In this document: in pieces, positions 18,642 to 27,125 of the stretch
Numbering within the stretch: the first letter of the stretch is position 1
Layout: every line of letters begins with the position of its first letter
Assembly (NCBI GenBank): GCA_019359095.1
Contig: JAHHHZ010000024.1
Location: 1-64,000, forward strand
From: Pleurocapsa minor HA4230-MV1
GTDB lineage: Bacteria; Cyanobacteriota; Cyanobacteriia; Cyanobacteriales; Xenococcaceae
Length of the DNA: 64,000 bases
Direction: 5' to 3'
Position numbers and translations under genes: made by a program
The notes under the pieces: model-generated
What the model was told of the DNA's origin: nothing
The model's database searches: none
Seen by the model: the letters and a program-made list of their open reading frames with translations, nothing else

Positions 18642-18922
18642 ATGATTAAAGTATTGATACCTATACGCAAGTTAAAAAAAAATTTTTACGGTCAGCGCGA
18701 TAAAAAGTTACAATGGTATAATGCTATCTTGCCATCAACACAGAAGCGTTCCAGTAGCAGAGTGCTTGGTCAAGATGTTTTATGACATCTGACTTATTCT
18801 TAGTTGCTCGAATATCTATCTAATGTAGGTGTAGACTGCACGATAAATAGGTGAGTGTACATTAAGCAGGAGGCTCATCCCATCAAAAAAGCAAGGAAAC
18901 AACACAAGGACATCTAATCCAT

Positions 18923-20011
18923 ATGGTCAATCAGCAAGCAAATAGTACTAAAGATATTGGTTTTACTCACGAAGATTTCGCTGCACTCCTAGACAAATAC
19001 GATTATCACTTCAGTCCAGGGGATATAGTTGCAGGAACAGTTTTCAGTATGGAACCAAGAGGAGCTTTGATTGACATTGGTGCCAAAACTGCTGCTTATA
19101 TCCCAATTCAGGAGATGTCGATTAATCGAGTCGATAACCCCACTGAAGTCCTTCAGGCGGATGAAACTAGAGAATTTTTCATTTTAACTGATGAAAACGA
19201 AGATGGGCAGTTAACCCTGTCAATTAGACGCATTGAGTACATGCGCGCTTGGGAGAGAGTTAGACAGCTACAGCAAGAGGATGCTACTGTTCGTTCCAAC
19301 GTTTTTGCTACTAACCGTGGTGGTGCTTTAGTCAGAATTGAAGGATTAAGAGGATTTATTCCTGGTTCGCATATCAGCGCTAGAGAAGCAAAAGAAGATT
19401 TAGTCGGGGAAGATTTACCGCTCAAATTCCTAGAAGTTGACGAAGAGCGGAATCGACTAGTTTTAAGTCATCGTCGTGCCTTAGTAGAGCGCAAGATGAA
19501 CGGTTTAGAAGTCGGTCAAGTAGTCAGAGGTTCTGTACGCGGTATCAAGCCTTACGGTGCGTTTATTGACATTGGTGGAGTTAGTGGACTCCTCCATATT
19601 TCTGAAATATCTCACGATCATATCGATACACCTCATAGTGTATTTGGCGTAAATGACGAATTGAAAGTAATGATTATCGACCTAGATGCAGAAAGAGGTC
19701 GGATTTCACTTTCTACGAAGCAGCTAGAGCCAGAACCAGGTGATATGCTCAAAAACAGAGATATAGTATTTGAGAAAGCTGAAGAGATGGCGGAAAAATA
19801 TCGTCAAAAACTGTTAGCCGAAGCTGAAGGTATTACTTTAGAAGAAATAGACGAAGAAGCAGTAACCGCAGAGGAAGCAGTAGAGGCTGAAGAAACTGTA
19901 GCAGCAGAGGAAGCAGTAGAAGAACCTGCCGAAGAACTTACTGATGAAACAGACGAACCCATAGCTGAAGATCCATCAGAAGAAATGGTAGGAGCAGCAT
20001 CGGAAGAATAG
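18923..20011 (+). CDS. rpsA: 30S ribosomal protein S1
   Basis: 362 aa, the short cyanobacterial/plastid form of S1. Three S1 RNA-binding repeats are visible: GDIVAGTVFSMEPRGALIDIG (first, about 30-100), the second around VRSNVFATNRGGALVRIEGLRGFIPGSHIS, and the third GQVVRGSVRGIKPYGAFIDIGG. A C-terminal tail of about 65 residues is extremely acidic (EEAVEAEETVAAEEAVEEP). It helps mRNA binding to the ribosome. A good terminator follows. The tail's GAA/GCA repeats could be length-variable. Confidence 0.95.
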   Translation: MVNQQANSTKDIGFTHEDFAALLDKYDYHFSPGDIVAGTVFSMEPRGALIDIGAKTAAYIPIQEMSINRVDNPTEVLQADETREFFILTDENEDGQLTLSIRRIEYMRAWERVRQLQQEDATVRSNVFATNRGGALVRIEGLRGFIPGSHISAREAKEDLVGEDLPLKFLEVDEERNRLVLSHRRALVERKMNGLEVGQVVRGSVRGIKPYGAFIDIGGVSGLLHISEISHDHIDTPHSVFGVNDELKVMIIDLDAERGRISLSTKQLEPEPGDMLKNRDIVFEKAEEMAEKYRQKLLAEAEGITLEEIDEEAVTAEEAVEAEETVAAEEAVEEPAEELTDETDEPIAEDPSEEMVGAASEE

Positions 20012-20051
20012 AGTTCAGTTATTAGTTAAACGACATTTTGTTGATAATGCT

Positions 20052-20083
20052 ATAGAGGGGGTTTAACTCTCTCTATTTTTTTT
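20052..20083 (+). terminator. Intrinsic terminator after rpsA
   Basis: Stem ATAGAGGGG (20052-20060) pairs with CTCTCTAT (20069-20076) including one wobble, followed by TTTTTTTG. It lies 40 bp after the rpsA stop. Confidence 0.75.
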
Positions 20084-20110
20084 GTTTAATTACTTAATTG
20101 GAGAAAAACT

Positions 20111-20872
20111 TTGTCCATCGCGATGCCTTCGGCTAGTTTCACAATCGCCTGTGAAGATATGAGATTTGATAATATAACGGCCGTTATCTTTGATAAAGAC
20201 GGCACTTTAGAAAATTCTGGAGCATATTGGCGCTTAGTTGGCTCTGAACGAGCGCGTTTAATCGACGCTCAAATACCAGGGGTAGGTGAGCCTCTAATGA
20301 TGGCGTTTGGGATTGTAGATGATATCTTAGACCCTCAAGGCTTAATGGCAGTAGGCAGTTACGACGAGAATGAAATTGCAGCTGCTGCTTATATTGCCGA
20401 AACTGGTAGAAGTTGGTGTGAATCGAGAAAAATTGCCCAGGCTGCTTTTAATGAGGTGGCTGAGTCAAAATACCTAATTAAAACAGCTAAATTAGCTCCT
20501 TTATATAATGATGTCAGAGAAACACTACAATCGCTGACCAGCAAAGGATTAAAAATCGGTATTCTATCTGCTGACTCAACTAGTGCGGTAGAAAACTTTG
20601 TCAGCAATCACCAACTACATAGTTATATTCAACTTTGTCTAGGGGCAAACAAAGAAATAACTAAGCCAGACCCCAGGCTTTTTCGGCAAGCTTGTGAGGC
20701 TTTAAAAGTCAATCCAGAGCAAACCTTGATGATCGGAGATGCTTCGGTCGATATGATGATGGCAAAAGGCGCAAAAGCCGCGGGCGCAATTGGGATCTGT
20801 CGTCATCAAAATTTGCGAATAGATTTAGCAGACATCCAAATTGACACGTTAAACAAAATTCAAGCTTTGTAA
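20111..20872 (+). CDS. HAD superfamily hydrolase
   Basis: About 240-253 aa. HAD motif I is VIFDKDGTLENSG (DxDGT form with nucleophile Asp), motif II ILSADST, and motif III/IV KPDPRLFRQACEAL with MIGDASVDMMMAKGAKAAG. This is the phosphoglycolate-phosphatase-like class; substrate unknown. The start is uncertain: a TTG at 20111 has a GGAG site 7 nt upstream, while the ATG at 20159 (MRFDNITAV) would begin directly at the fold. The sequence between the two contains GCGATGCCTTCGGCT, a word of the dispersed repeats, which hints that the upstream part may be recently acquired. Confidence 0.88.
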   Translation: MSIAMPSASFTIACEDMRFDNITAVIFDKDGTLENSGAYWRLVGSERARLIDAQIPGVGEPLMMAFGIVDDILDPQGLMAVGSYDENEIAAAAYIAETGRSWCESRKIAQAAFNEVAESKYLIKTAKLAPLYNDVRETLQSLTSKGLKIGILSADSTSAVENFVSNHQLHSYIQLCLGANKEITKPDPRLFRQACEALKVNPEQTLMIGDASVDMMMAKGAKAAGAIGICRHQNLRIDLADIQIDTLNKIQAL

Positions 20873-20892
20873 TTCTTAAAATAACCTGTATT

Positions 20893-21084
20893 ATGTTCAG
20901 GGTAAGCGCAAGAATTAATAAACTGAGAGAGTTTTTAGTATTATTAACAATAATTCTCGTAATACTGGGGATTGAGGCTCAGTATTACCATAATTCAGCC
21001 TACATAGCATGTTTTGACTCAATTTTTCTGGCGCTTACCCTGGTATTATGTTGCTTAACGATTATAATGCTTGGTTTGTATTGA
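20893..21084 (+). CDS. Possible small two-helix membrane protein
   Basis: 63 aa with two hydrophobic segments (FLVLLTIILVILGI and FLALTLVLCCLTIIMLGLY). No family recognised and no strong ribosome-binding site. The ORF starts inside one arm of an inverted repeat, CAGGGTAAGCGC (20898-20909), whose complement lies at 21031-21042, so the reading frame may be incidental to a structured element. Kept as a weak candidate because it fills the space between the HAD gene and metK on the same strand. Confidence 0.3.
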   Translation: MFRVSARINKLREFLVLLTIILVILGIEAQYYHNSAYIACFDSIFLALTLVLCCLTIIMLGLY

Positions 21085-21124
21085 TCGCTTCGTTTGACAA
21101 AGTTTCTTAGAGGATTGAAAAAAA

Positions 21125-22378
21125 TTGTCTAGTAATTATTTATTCACTTCCGAATCAGTTACAGAAGGACATCCAGATAAAATCTGTGACCAAATCTCTG
21201 ACGCTATTCTAGATGCTATCTTAGCTCAGGATCCGTCCAGTCGCGTGGCAGCCGAAGTGGTTGTGAACACTGGTTTAGTTTTGGTTACAGGAGAGATTAC
21301 AACCAAAGCTCAAATCAATTATGTAGATTTAGTTAGAAGCAAGATTGCTGAAATTGGCTACACTCACGCCGAAAATGGCTTTTGTGCTAATAGCTGCTCC
21401 GTATTGGTTGCGCTTGATGAGCAGTCTCCCGATATTTCGCAAGGTGTCACTTCTGCCCAAGAACAAAGAGAAGAACTTAGTGACAGTGAGCTTGACCAAA
21501 TTGGTGCTGGCGACCAAGGGTTAATGTTTGGTTATGCCTGTAACGAAACTCCAGAGTTGATGCCGATGCCTATTAGTCTGGCACATCGTATTTCTCGTCG
21601 CTTGGCCGAAGTACGTAAGCAAGGAGATTTAACCTATTTACGTCCTGACGGTAAGACTCAGGTTTCAGTTCAGTATGAAGATGGCAAGCCAGTAGGAATT
21701 GATACTATTTTAGTCTCAACGCAACATACAGAGACTATTGGTAATTTGTCTGATAATACTGCTATTCAAAAAAAGATTAAAGACGATCTTTGGTCGGCGG
21801 TAGTTCAACCTGTGTTTACCAATCTTGATTTAAAGCCCAACGACCATACTCGTTTTCTAGTCAATCCTACAGGTAAATTTGTTGTCGGTGGCCCTCAAGG
21901 GGATTCTGGATTAACTGGACGTAAAATTATTGTTGATACCTACGGTGGCTATTCTCGCCATGGTGGCGGTGCTTTTTCGGGCAAAGACCCCACAAAAGTC
22001 GATCGCAGTGCTTCTTATGCTTGTCGTTATGTTGCTAGCAATATTGTGGCAGCAGGTTTAGCCGATAAATGCGAAGTACAGGTAAGTTATGCGATCGGTG
22101 TTGCTCGTCCTGTTAGTATCTTTATTGAGACTTTTGGTACAGCTAAGATTGCTGAGGACAGTTTATTAGAGTTAGTTAAACAGCATTTTGAGTTGCGCCC
22201 TGCTGGTATTATCCAAACTCTTAATTTACGCAATTTACCCCAAGAAAGAGGTGGGCGTTTTTATCAAGACGTAGCTGCCTATGGCCATTTTGGTCGCACA
22301 GATTTAGATTTATCTTGGGAAAAAACAGATAAAGTAGCGCTTTTGAAAGATTTTGCGCTATCTAAAAGTGCAGGTTAA
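21125..22378 (+). CDS. metK: S-adenosylmethionine synthetase
   Basis: 417 aa, full length. It makes SAM from methionine and ATP. Seen: [26 protein letters not shown] at the N-terminus (His of GHPDK at the active site), [21 protein letters not shown], the P-loop-like [24 protein letters not shown] and [17 protein letters not shown]. Translation starts at TTG 21125, since no ATG fits and the preceding AGAGG site is in place. Followed by a strong terminator. No SAM riboswitch is visible upstream. Confidence 0.97.
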   Translation: MSSNYLFTSESVTEGHPDKICDQISDAILDAILAQDPSSRVAAEVVVNTGLVLVTGEITTKAQINYVDLVRSKIAEIGYTHAENGFCANSCSVLVALDEQSPDISQGVTSAQEQREELSDSELDQIGAGDQGLMFGYACNETPELMPMPISLAHRISRRLAEVRKQGDLTYLRPDGKTQVSVQYEDGKPVGIDTILVSTQHTETIGNLSDNTAIQKKIKDDLWSAVVQPVFTNLDLKPNDHTRFLVNPTGKFVVGGPQGDSGLTGRKIIVDTYGGYSRHGGGAFSGKDPTKVDRSASYACRYVASNIVAAGLADKCEVQVSYAIGVARPVSIFIETFGTAKIAEDSLLELVKQHFELRPAGIIQTLNLRNLPQERGGRFYQDVAAYGHFGRTDLDLSWEKTDKVALLKDFALSKSAG

Positions 22379-22392
22379 TAATTGCTGTTTCG

Positions 22393-22504
22393 TCGCTAGA
22401 AAATAGCTGGATATTTGGTCGAGAAATTGAGAAATTTAATCATCTCGAATTTCTTAGAGAGAATATCTGAAAAACTATTTTCTAGCGATTTTTTTAGTTT
22501 TTTT
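22393..22504 (+). terminator. Strong intrinsic terminator after metK
   Basis: A perfect 14-bp inverted repeat TCGCTAGAAAATAG (22393-22406) / CTATTTTCTAGCGA (22475-22488), followed by T-rich DNA (seven T, then AG, then seven T). The 68-nt loop holds further smaller pairings (CTCGAATTTCTTAGAG region). Confidence 0.8.
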
Positions 22505-22558
22505 GTCCACTGATACTTAAGTTAAGGTCAGGGGTTTTAAGTTTTTGAAGCTAGCTGG

Positions 22559-23269
22559 TTAGGCTTTTTTAGCATGATGTTTTGCCCATGCTTCGATGGA
22601 AACGGGTACAATTGGCTCAATTAACTCGACGATCGCACTTGCATAAGCCCCAATCTCGGTTTGCGCCCCCGCGCCTAGCCGTAAGCTAATAAAGTTAAGC
22701 AATGCCTGTAAAGAAACTGTCCAAACCCAGGAAGTATATACAGAAGGAGCTAGAACACCTCTAGCCTGTTCTCTCCCAACCCCTAGTTCTAGTAGTTGAC
22801 TATAGGCTTGATAGCTATTTTCACATTGCTGTTGATAAATGGCGATCGCTTTATGATTTAATTCTGCATCCAAACTACCTACAGTTGCCTGTTTATTATT
22901 TTTGGACTGTTGCCTAAAGGTAGGAGGAATATAAAACTCGTTGCTGTCATCAATAGCTACATAGCGAAAACTTTTCTCATTCCAGCCTAGTTGTTCTTCG
23001 TTGTGGTTGCTGGCTATAACATGTTTCCACCACTGTCTACAGATATAAAGGGGTGCTTTTACCTTGAACTTAAATACCACTCCGCGAAATGGTGAAGTAT
23101 GTTCATGTTTAATTAAATAACTTATCAACCTAAGATCTTTTTCGTCTAACTCAGCAGAACTTTTGTCAAACGACGCTCTAGCATCATTAACTATGCTTAA
23201 ATCACTACCCATTGAATCGATTAATTCAATTCTACTTTTGCCATCGTTTAAAGGATCTTTGTCGCCCAT
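22559..23269 (-). CDS. thyX: FAD-dependent thymidylate synthase ThyX
   Basis: 236 aa from the ATG at 23269 (MGDKDPLNDGKSRIEL). The open frame extends back to 23404, but that part overlaps dcd and is not conserved-looking, so the shorter start is chosen. Seen: HTSPFRGVVFKFKVKAPLYICRQWW, then the ThyX core ASNHNEEQLGWNEKSFRY (the R-H-R-x7-S region in its Gln/Trp variant form), FYIPP, and the C-terminal RARGVLAP-like EQARGVLAPSVYTSW. ThyX makes dTMP from dUMP using methylene-THF, FAD and NADPH. It follows dcd by 46 bp, so the two probably form an operon. Confidence 0.93.
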   Translation of the reverse strand: MGDKDPLNDGKSRIELIDSMGSDLSIVNDARASFDKSSAELDEKDLRLISYLIKHEHTSPFRGVVFKFKVKAPLYICRQWWKHVIASNHNEEQLGWNEKSFRYVAIDDSNEFYIPPTFRQQSKNNKQATVGSLDAELNHKAIAIYQQQCENSYQAYSQLLELGVGREQARGVLAPSVYTSWVWTVSLQALLNFISLRLGAGAQTEIGAYASAIVELIEPIVPVSIEAWAKHHAKKA

Positions 23270-23315
23270 TTTTTTTGCTTTTGATGTTGATATTTGTGCC
23301 GAATAAACTATCTGC

Positions 23316-23918
23316 TTAAACCTTGGGTAAGGTAACGCCCGATCCTTGATGCTGATATTTACCACCGCGATCGGCATAGGTAGTGTCACAAGCTTCTCCT
23401 TCAAAGAATAATAGCTGCACTACTCCTTCATTAGCGTAAATTTTTACATCAGCACTCGAAGCATTACTAAATTCTAAAGTAATACTCTCTCCCTGCCAGG
23501 AAGCTTCTAGGGGAGTTGTATTGGCAATTACACCTACGCGAGCATAAGTTGATTTTCCTAAGCAAATAGCAGTAACGTTGGCTGGCATTTTGATACTTTC
23601 TAAAGATGCCCCTAAGCCATAACTATTGGCGGGAATAATAAAGTATGATGAGCCATCTTCATCGCTGTGTAACTCAGCTTGTTCTAAGTTTTTCGGGTTA
23701 AACTTTTTGGGATCGATGACAGTGCCAGGAATATGTTTGAAAATTCTAAAATCGTGAGGAGACAAGCGAATATCATAGCCATAAGAACTCAGACCCCAGC
23801 TAATGGTAGGTATTGATTGCTTTGCACCTAATACAGCTTTTCTAACTGATTTTTCTTCAAAAGGTACAATCATACCTTGTTGTGCCTGTTCGACAATCCA
23901 TTTATCGTTTTTTAACAT
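23316..23918 (-). CDS. dcd: dCTP deaminase
   Basis: 200 aa. It converts dCTP to dUTP, feeding dUMP to thymidylate synthase. Seen: SSYGYDIRLSPHDFRIF near the N-terminus, the active-site region GKSTYARVGVIANTTPLEASWQG with the catalytic Glu and Arg, LEFSNAS and the C-terminal lid KYQHQGSGVTLPKV that closes over the nucleotide. Length is normal for the mono-functional trimeric enzyme. thyX lies just downstream, a sensible metabolic pairing. Upstream is a 9-bp inverted repeat at 23982-24010. Confidence 0.95.
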   Translation of the reverse strand: MLKNDKWIVEQAQQGMIVPFEEKSVRKAVLGAKQSIPTISWGLSSYGYDIRLSPHDFRIFKHIPGTVIDPKKFNPKNLEQAELHSDEDGSSYFIIPANSYGLGASLESIKMPANVTAICLGKSTYARVGVIANTTPLEASWQGESITLEFSNASSADVKIYANEGVVQLLFFEGEACDTTYADRGGKYQHQGSGVTLPKV

Positions 23919-23981
23919 AGGTATAATCTTTGGTGCTTTGTAGGTGAATAAAATTAGCAGCCAAACCCTTGAAATTATACT

Positions 23982-24010
23982 AATTAACGTGAGTTCTATT
24001 TACGTTAATT
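23982..24010. promoter_or_regulatory. Perfect 9-bp inverted repeat upstream of dcd
   Basis: AATTAACGT (23982-23990) and ACGTTAATT (24002-24010) are perfectly complementary with an 11-bp spacer, about one helical turn apart. The form suits a dimeric repressor site. It is 64 bp before the dcd start codon. No known cyanobacterial regulator motif matches it. Confidence 0.4.
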
Positions 24011-24016
24011 TAACGG

Positions 24017-24080
24017 TAAGCACGGGGCTTACGCCCCAAGCGCGAAGCGCGCTTGCCCCGAAGGGGCTGTAGCTATAAGC
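24017..24080. repeat. Dispersed GC-rich repeat, copy 1
   Basis: A GC-rich block containing CACGGGGCTTACGCCCC, AAGCGCGAAGCGCGCTT (palindromic) and GCCCCGAAGGGGC (palindromic). A nearly identical block is at 62319-62380 in the same orientation. It stands out from the AT-rich surroundings and can form three consecutive hairpins. Confidence 0.85.
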
Positions 24081-24325
24081 CATAAGCTTTTTGAATTTAT
24101 TTTTTTCTTTGGCGATCGCTCCTCTTTTTTTAAAAGAGGTAACTGCTCATTGCCCACTGTTAAACGTTTACTAAAAAAAGTTGGGTTTTCTCGACCAATA
24201 AGTTCGGGCAGAAATCGCTACCAAATAGGGCATAAAACCACACTTCCAGTCAGTATTAAAATTGCCTAAGATGATATCAATTCGAGAAAAGAACAGATAC
24301 AAATAAAACTTACGGAGACAATAAT

Positions 24326-24787
24326 ATGGCGATCGTTCGTTATAATCCCTGGTCAGAAATGAACTCTTTACAACGTCAACTAAATAGAATGTTTGATGAT
24401 GTTTTAACTCCAGCTACTTTAGCTGATTTTGGTAACTTCTCTAAAGTTCCCGCAGCCGAACTTACTGAAAACGAAGATAATTTGGTTCTTAAGCTAGAAG
24501 TTCCTGGAATGCAGCCTGCCGATCTAAATATTGAAGCAACAGCAAAGAGCATCTCTATTTCAGGAGAGCGTAAATCTGAAACTCAAGCTGAAGACTCAGG
24601 TAAAACTCGTACTGAATTCCGCTATGGTAGTTTTGAAAGAGTAATTCCTTTACCAGTAAGAATCCAAAATACTGAAGTGAAAGCTGAGTATAAAAATGGT
24701 ATTTTGCACCTGACTTTACCTAAAGCCGAAGCAGAAAAAAATAAGGTGGTTAAAGTTAATTTGTTAGATCAAGTTGATGCCCAATAA
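24326..24787 (+). CDS. hspA: Small heat shock protein, Hsp20/alpha-crystallin family
   Basis: 153 aa. N-terminal MAIVRYNPWSEMNSLQRQLNRMFDD, then an alpha-crystallin domain (about 45-140) with VPAAELTENEDNLVLKLEVPG, FRYGSFERVIPLPVRI, and the signature YKNGILHLTLPKAE near the end. It is the cyanobacterial HspA/Hsp17 type, an ATP-independent chaperone that protects soluble and thylakoid proteins under heat. An ACGGAGA ribosome-binding site precedes the ATG. Thermosensor control is known for Synechocystis hsp17, but I cannot show such a structure here. Confidence 0.94.
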   Translation: MAIVRYNPWSEMNSLQRQLNRMFDDVLTPATLADFGNFSKVPAAELTENEDNLVLKLEVPGMQPADLNIEATAKSISISGERKSETQAEDSGKTRTEFRYGSFERVIPLPVRIQNTEVKAEYKNGILHLTLPKAEAEKNKVVKVNLLDQVDAQ

Positions 24788-24836
24788 CTTGGCGATCGCC
24801 TTGATTGGGATTAAATAATTAAGTGAGCTAGATATT

Positions 24837-24868
24837 ACCAGTCATAGATAATATGGCTGGTTTTTTTT
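24837..24868 (+). terminator. Intrinsic terminator after hspA
   Basis: Stem ACCAGTCAT (24837-24845) / ATGGCTGGT (24853-24861) with one wobble, 7-nt loop, followed by TTTTTTTGG. It lies 50 bp past the hspA stop. Confidence 0.8.
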
Positions 24869-24903
24869 GGGTAAAAATAATTACTGATTACTGATTATTA
24901 AAT

Positions 24904-25113
24904 TTACCAACTGCGATCGCGATCGATCTCTAATCTTTCGGTAACGGATATACCCATGAATTTGGCACTGCTCAAGGTGGGAAAGGAAGTATCACAGGTA
25001 TAAATTCGACCCCTAGCATTCACTACACTAAAATGATAAGTTCGGTCATTACAATAATAAACTGCCAAAATACATTCATTAACTCCAATTAAGGCAGAAA
25101 TCTTGATTCCCAT
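24904..25113 (-). CDS. Small hypothetical protein
   Basis: 69 aa. Seen: MGIKISALIGVNECILAVYY, then HFSVVNARGRIYTCD and a C-terminal VTERLEIDRDRSW. It looks like a compact beta-rich fold with two or three cysteines. I recall similar short proteins in cyanobacteria but have no function. It converges on hspA, sharing its terminator region. No signal or membrane segment. Confidence 0.5.
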   Translation of the reverse strand: MGIKISALIGVNECILAVYYCNDRTYHFSVVNARGRIYTCDTSFPTLSSAKFMGISVTERLEIDRDRSW

Positions 25114-25454
25114 AATTTTTAATTGTGATTAATATGTGATAAATATTATTTGAATTATTAGCCAAATGCATTATAGCCGTACAAAATTAGATTAGGAAAA
25201 TTAGGGTGATCGGCTAGGAAATAGAAAATAAAAAATAGTATTTCAAAGATGTCCTAACGTTGTTATGTAGGGCTATAAATAATTCTTGGCAGCAAAAATT
25301 TTCTGCTGATTCACACTCCTCTTGATCTGAGCTTGAGAACTGCTTGATTAAACAATTTATATTAAGTATTTACATCACTAGGTTTATCTAGATTAAAATA
25401 CGTATCTTATTTTTAAAACCGTATTTCTACGGAATTAAAGCGATCGCTTGCCTC
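25114..25454. other. Intergenic region with dispersed repeat
   Basis: 341 bp without a gene. It holds degenerate TAGGAAATAG heptamers and one copy of the TATTTCA-N3-ATGTCCTAACGTT repeat at 25239-25280. Otherwise AT-rich, nothing further seen. Confidence 0.55.
25239..25280 (+). repeat. TATTTCA...ATGTCCTAACGTT dispersed repeat, copy 1
   Basis: Contains TATTTCAAAGATGTCCTAA, CGTTGTTATGTAGG and GCTATAAAT. The same order of words recurs at 42606-42645 and 63364-63404, each time next to heptamer arrays or TAGGTAGTAG-like DNA. Confidence 0.7.
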
Positions 25455-26021
25455 CTATTTAACTGTCGCGCCATGACTACGAGGATCGGTAGTGTCGTCG
25501 GTAACGCTAACTTTTGCTTCGACTGGAGAAATTTGCCCTTTCTGATTGGCATAGGGGATGGAATTATTAGCGATCAGAGCATCCAAATCAGCTTCCAAAA
25601 TTCCTTTGGGTTGTTCACCAATGGCTTCGGCGATCGCTTCTCCTTGAGCATTCATAAACAGAAAATGAGGAATGCCATCAACTCGGTAACGCAACATTTC
25701 TGGTAGCCATTTAGTATTATCAACGTTGAGCATGACAAAATTAACGCGATCGCCATAGCTTTCTTTGATCTGTGCTAAATCTCCCGCCATCGCCTGACAA
25801 CTAGTACACCAGTCGGCATAGAATTCCGTAAGGGTAGGCTTACTATTATTTAAAGCCACGTTTAACGGAGTAGATTGTTTAGCCTGAGATTCTAAGGATG
25901 TGCCATTAGTTTCGGTTTTTGCACCTAAGAACAAAGCGATGCTCAAGACAACTGCGGCGATCGCAATTACAATATTTCTGACAGAATTATTAGTGGATGA
26001 TTTTAGTTGTTGCTCGCTCAT
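25455..26021 (-). CDS. txlA: Thioredoxin-like membrane-anchored protein TxlA
   Basis: 188 aa. One N-terminal transmembrane helix (about 15-33), then a thioredoxin fold with the redox motif WCTSC at 71-75 (FYADWCTSCQAMAG), the cis-proline in VDGIPHFLFMN and a C-terminal tail. It resembles TxlA of Synechococcus and HCF164 of plastids, which pass reducing power across the thylakoid membrane and help cytochrome b6f or photosystem assembly. Topology suggests the thioredoxin domain faces the lumen or periplasm. Monocistronic; divergent from the NIL/ferredoxin gene. Confidence 0.88.
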   Translation of the reverse strand: MSEQQLKSSTNNSVRNIVIAIAAVVLSIALFLGAKTETNGTSLESQAKQSTPLNVALNNSKPTLTEFYADWCTSCQAMAGDLAQIKESYGDRVNFVMLNVDNTKWLPEMLRYRVDGIPHFLFMNAQGEAIAEAIGEQPKGILEADLDALIANNSIPYANQKGQISPVEAKVSVTDDTTDPRSHGATVK

Positions 26022-26091
26022 TTAGTAAACTGATAGATAGAGGTATTAATATATTTGCGCTTCTTATTCTATCTATAATCCATGATTCCCC

Positions 26092-26496
26092 ATGAAAAAA
26101 AGGGTGACCATAACCTTTCCTCGAACAGCAATTCGTATTCCTCTAACCTACCGTCTGGCAAAAGATTTTAATATTGCCAGTAACATCATTCGCGCTCAAG
26201 TTGCGCCAAACCAAATTGGCAAACTGGTAGTGGAGTTACAGGGAGACATCGATCAGATTGATGCAGCGATCGAATGGATGAGAATGAATGATTTTCAGGT
26301 ATATTCCGCTAGTGGCGAGATTGCCGTGGATGAAAAAATTTGTGTAGACTGCGGTTTGTGTACGGGAGTATGTCCCACCCAGGCTTTAGTATTAAACCCA
26401 GAAACCTTTAGACTGGATTTTAAGCGATCGCGCTGTATTGTCTGTGAGCAGTGTATTCCAACTTGTCCCGTTTCAGCTATTTCTACTAATCTTTAA
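26092..26496 (+). CDS. NIL domain and 2[4Fe-4S] ferredoxin protein
   Basis: 134 aa. An N-terminal NIL (ACT-like) domain (about 1-75) is followed by two 4Fe-4S motifs: C84, C87, C90, C94 (CVDCGLCTGVCP) and C115, C118, C121, C125 (CIVCEQCIPTCP). NIL domains occur in methionine ABC importers as ligand sensors; NIL-ferredoxins are found beside homocysteine or sulfur metabolism genes in many bacteria. Here no such gene is adjacent. Likely cytoplasmic electron carrier or sulfur-transfer partner. Confidence 0.9.
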   Translation: MKKRVTITFPRTAIRIPLTYRLAKDFNIASNIIRAQVAPNQIGKLVVELQGDIDQIDAAIEWMRMNDFQVYSASGEIAVDEKICVDCGLCTGVCPTQALVLNPETFRLDFKRSRCIVCEQCIPTCPVSAISTNL

Positions 26497-26528
26497 GAGT
26501 TGTTTTTTTGGACAGTATTGGACAGGAG

Positions 26529-26888
26529 TTATTTACTTACCATCCAAAAAACCATAGCAAATCCACCCAAAATAACCACTAGCAAGCCGATTAAAATACC
26601 ACGGTTAGCAAACTCAACATTACTAACTCGTTTGTCTAATTGGTCTGTTTTAGTGTCTAAGGCTTTGATATCACCTTTTAAATCAGCTTGACTTATTTCT
26701 ATTTTATTTAGACGCTCATCTACTTTGTCAAATCTTTGTTCAATTTTTGATTCTAATTTATCTAACTTAGTATCTAGCTTTTCGTCTAATTTATCTAGCT
26801 TAGTATCTAACTTTTCGTCTAATTTATCTAGTTTAGAGTTTAAGTTATTTAATATACTGCCTAAGTCTTGTTCAATATTTATAGTCAT
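26529..26888 (-). CDS. Coiled-coil protein with C-terminal transmembrane anchor
   Basis: 119 aa. Residues about 10-85 form a long coiled coil, including tandem copies of the 11-residue unit LDKLDEKLDTK; residues 95-115 are a single transmembrane helix (GILIGLLVVILGGFAMVFWM) followed by VSK. This is a tail-anchored coiled-coil design. The DNA repeats with a 33-bp period at about 26759-26835. No enzyme domain. Similar proteins are common in cyanobacteria but uncharacterised. Confidence 0.7.
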   Translation of the reverse strand: MTINIEQDLGSILNNLNSKLDKLDEKLDTKLDKLDEKLDTKLDKLESKIEQRFDKVDERLNKIEISQADLKGDIKALDTKTDQLDKRVSNVEFANRGILIGLLVVILGGFAMVFWMVSK

Positions 26889-27006
26889 TTTTTGATGAGA
26901 TGAAGTGGCTTATTTTAAACTAAATTGTTAAATACTTTTTATTTATTAGTTTACTTCAAGAATCAGCCCTAAGCAGATACCTAGATGGTCATAAAAAATC
27001 CTAGTT

Positions 27007-27120
27007 ATACCATTTCTTCTTGAGGTTGCACTTAATGTTTTAAGTTGAAATCTCGCGCCAAGGCGCAAAGACGCAAAGGGGTTAAATTTAATTTAGTGCA
27101 TTGTTATAGAGAATTGGTAT
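27007..27120. repeat. MITE-like repeat with imperfect terminal inverted repeats
   Basis: 114 bp from ATACCATTTCT to AGAGAATTGGTAT. The ends are imperfect inverted repeats: about 30 bp from each side match loosely, including TTGCACTTAAT against the complement of AATTTAGTGCA. The centre carries CGCGCCAAGGCGCAAAGACG. It lies just past the dehydrogenase stop. The GAGAATTRGTAT end recurs at 52726-52737 and 58433-58444. Confidence 0.5.
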
Positions 27121-27125
27121 TAGTC

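Larger units (their letters stand above)
23919..24325. other. Divergent intergenic region between dcd and hspA
   Basis: 407 bp without a gene. It holds an inverted repeat (23982-24010), one copy of a dispersed GC-rich repeat (24017-24080), an 8-bp stem CCTCTTTT/AAAAGAGG at 24121-24139, and the leader of the small heat shock gene. I see no CIRCE element (TTAGCACTC-N9-GAGTGCTAA). Confidence 0.6.

Noticed and set aside
23270-23404. N-terminal extension of thyX into dcd
   Set aside because: The 45 extra residues lie inside dcd in another frame and do not resemble ThyX; the internal ATG at 23269 gives the normal length.
24121-24325. CIRCE element or clear RNA thermometer before hspA
   Set aside because: No TTAGCACTC-N9-GAGTGCTAA pair, and no obvious stem occluding the ACGGAGA site; folding software would be needed.
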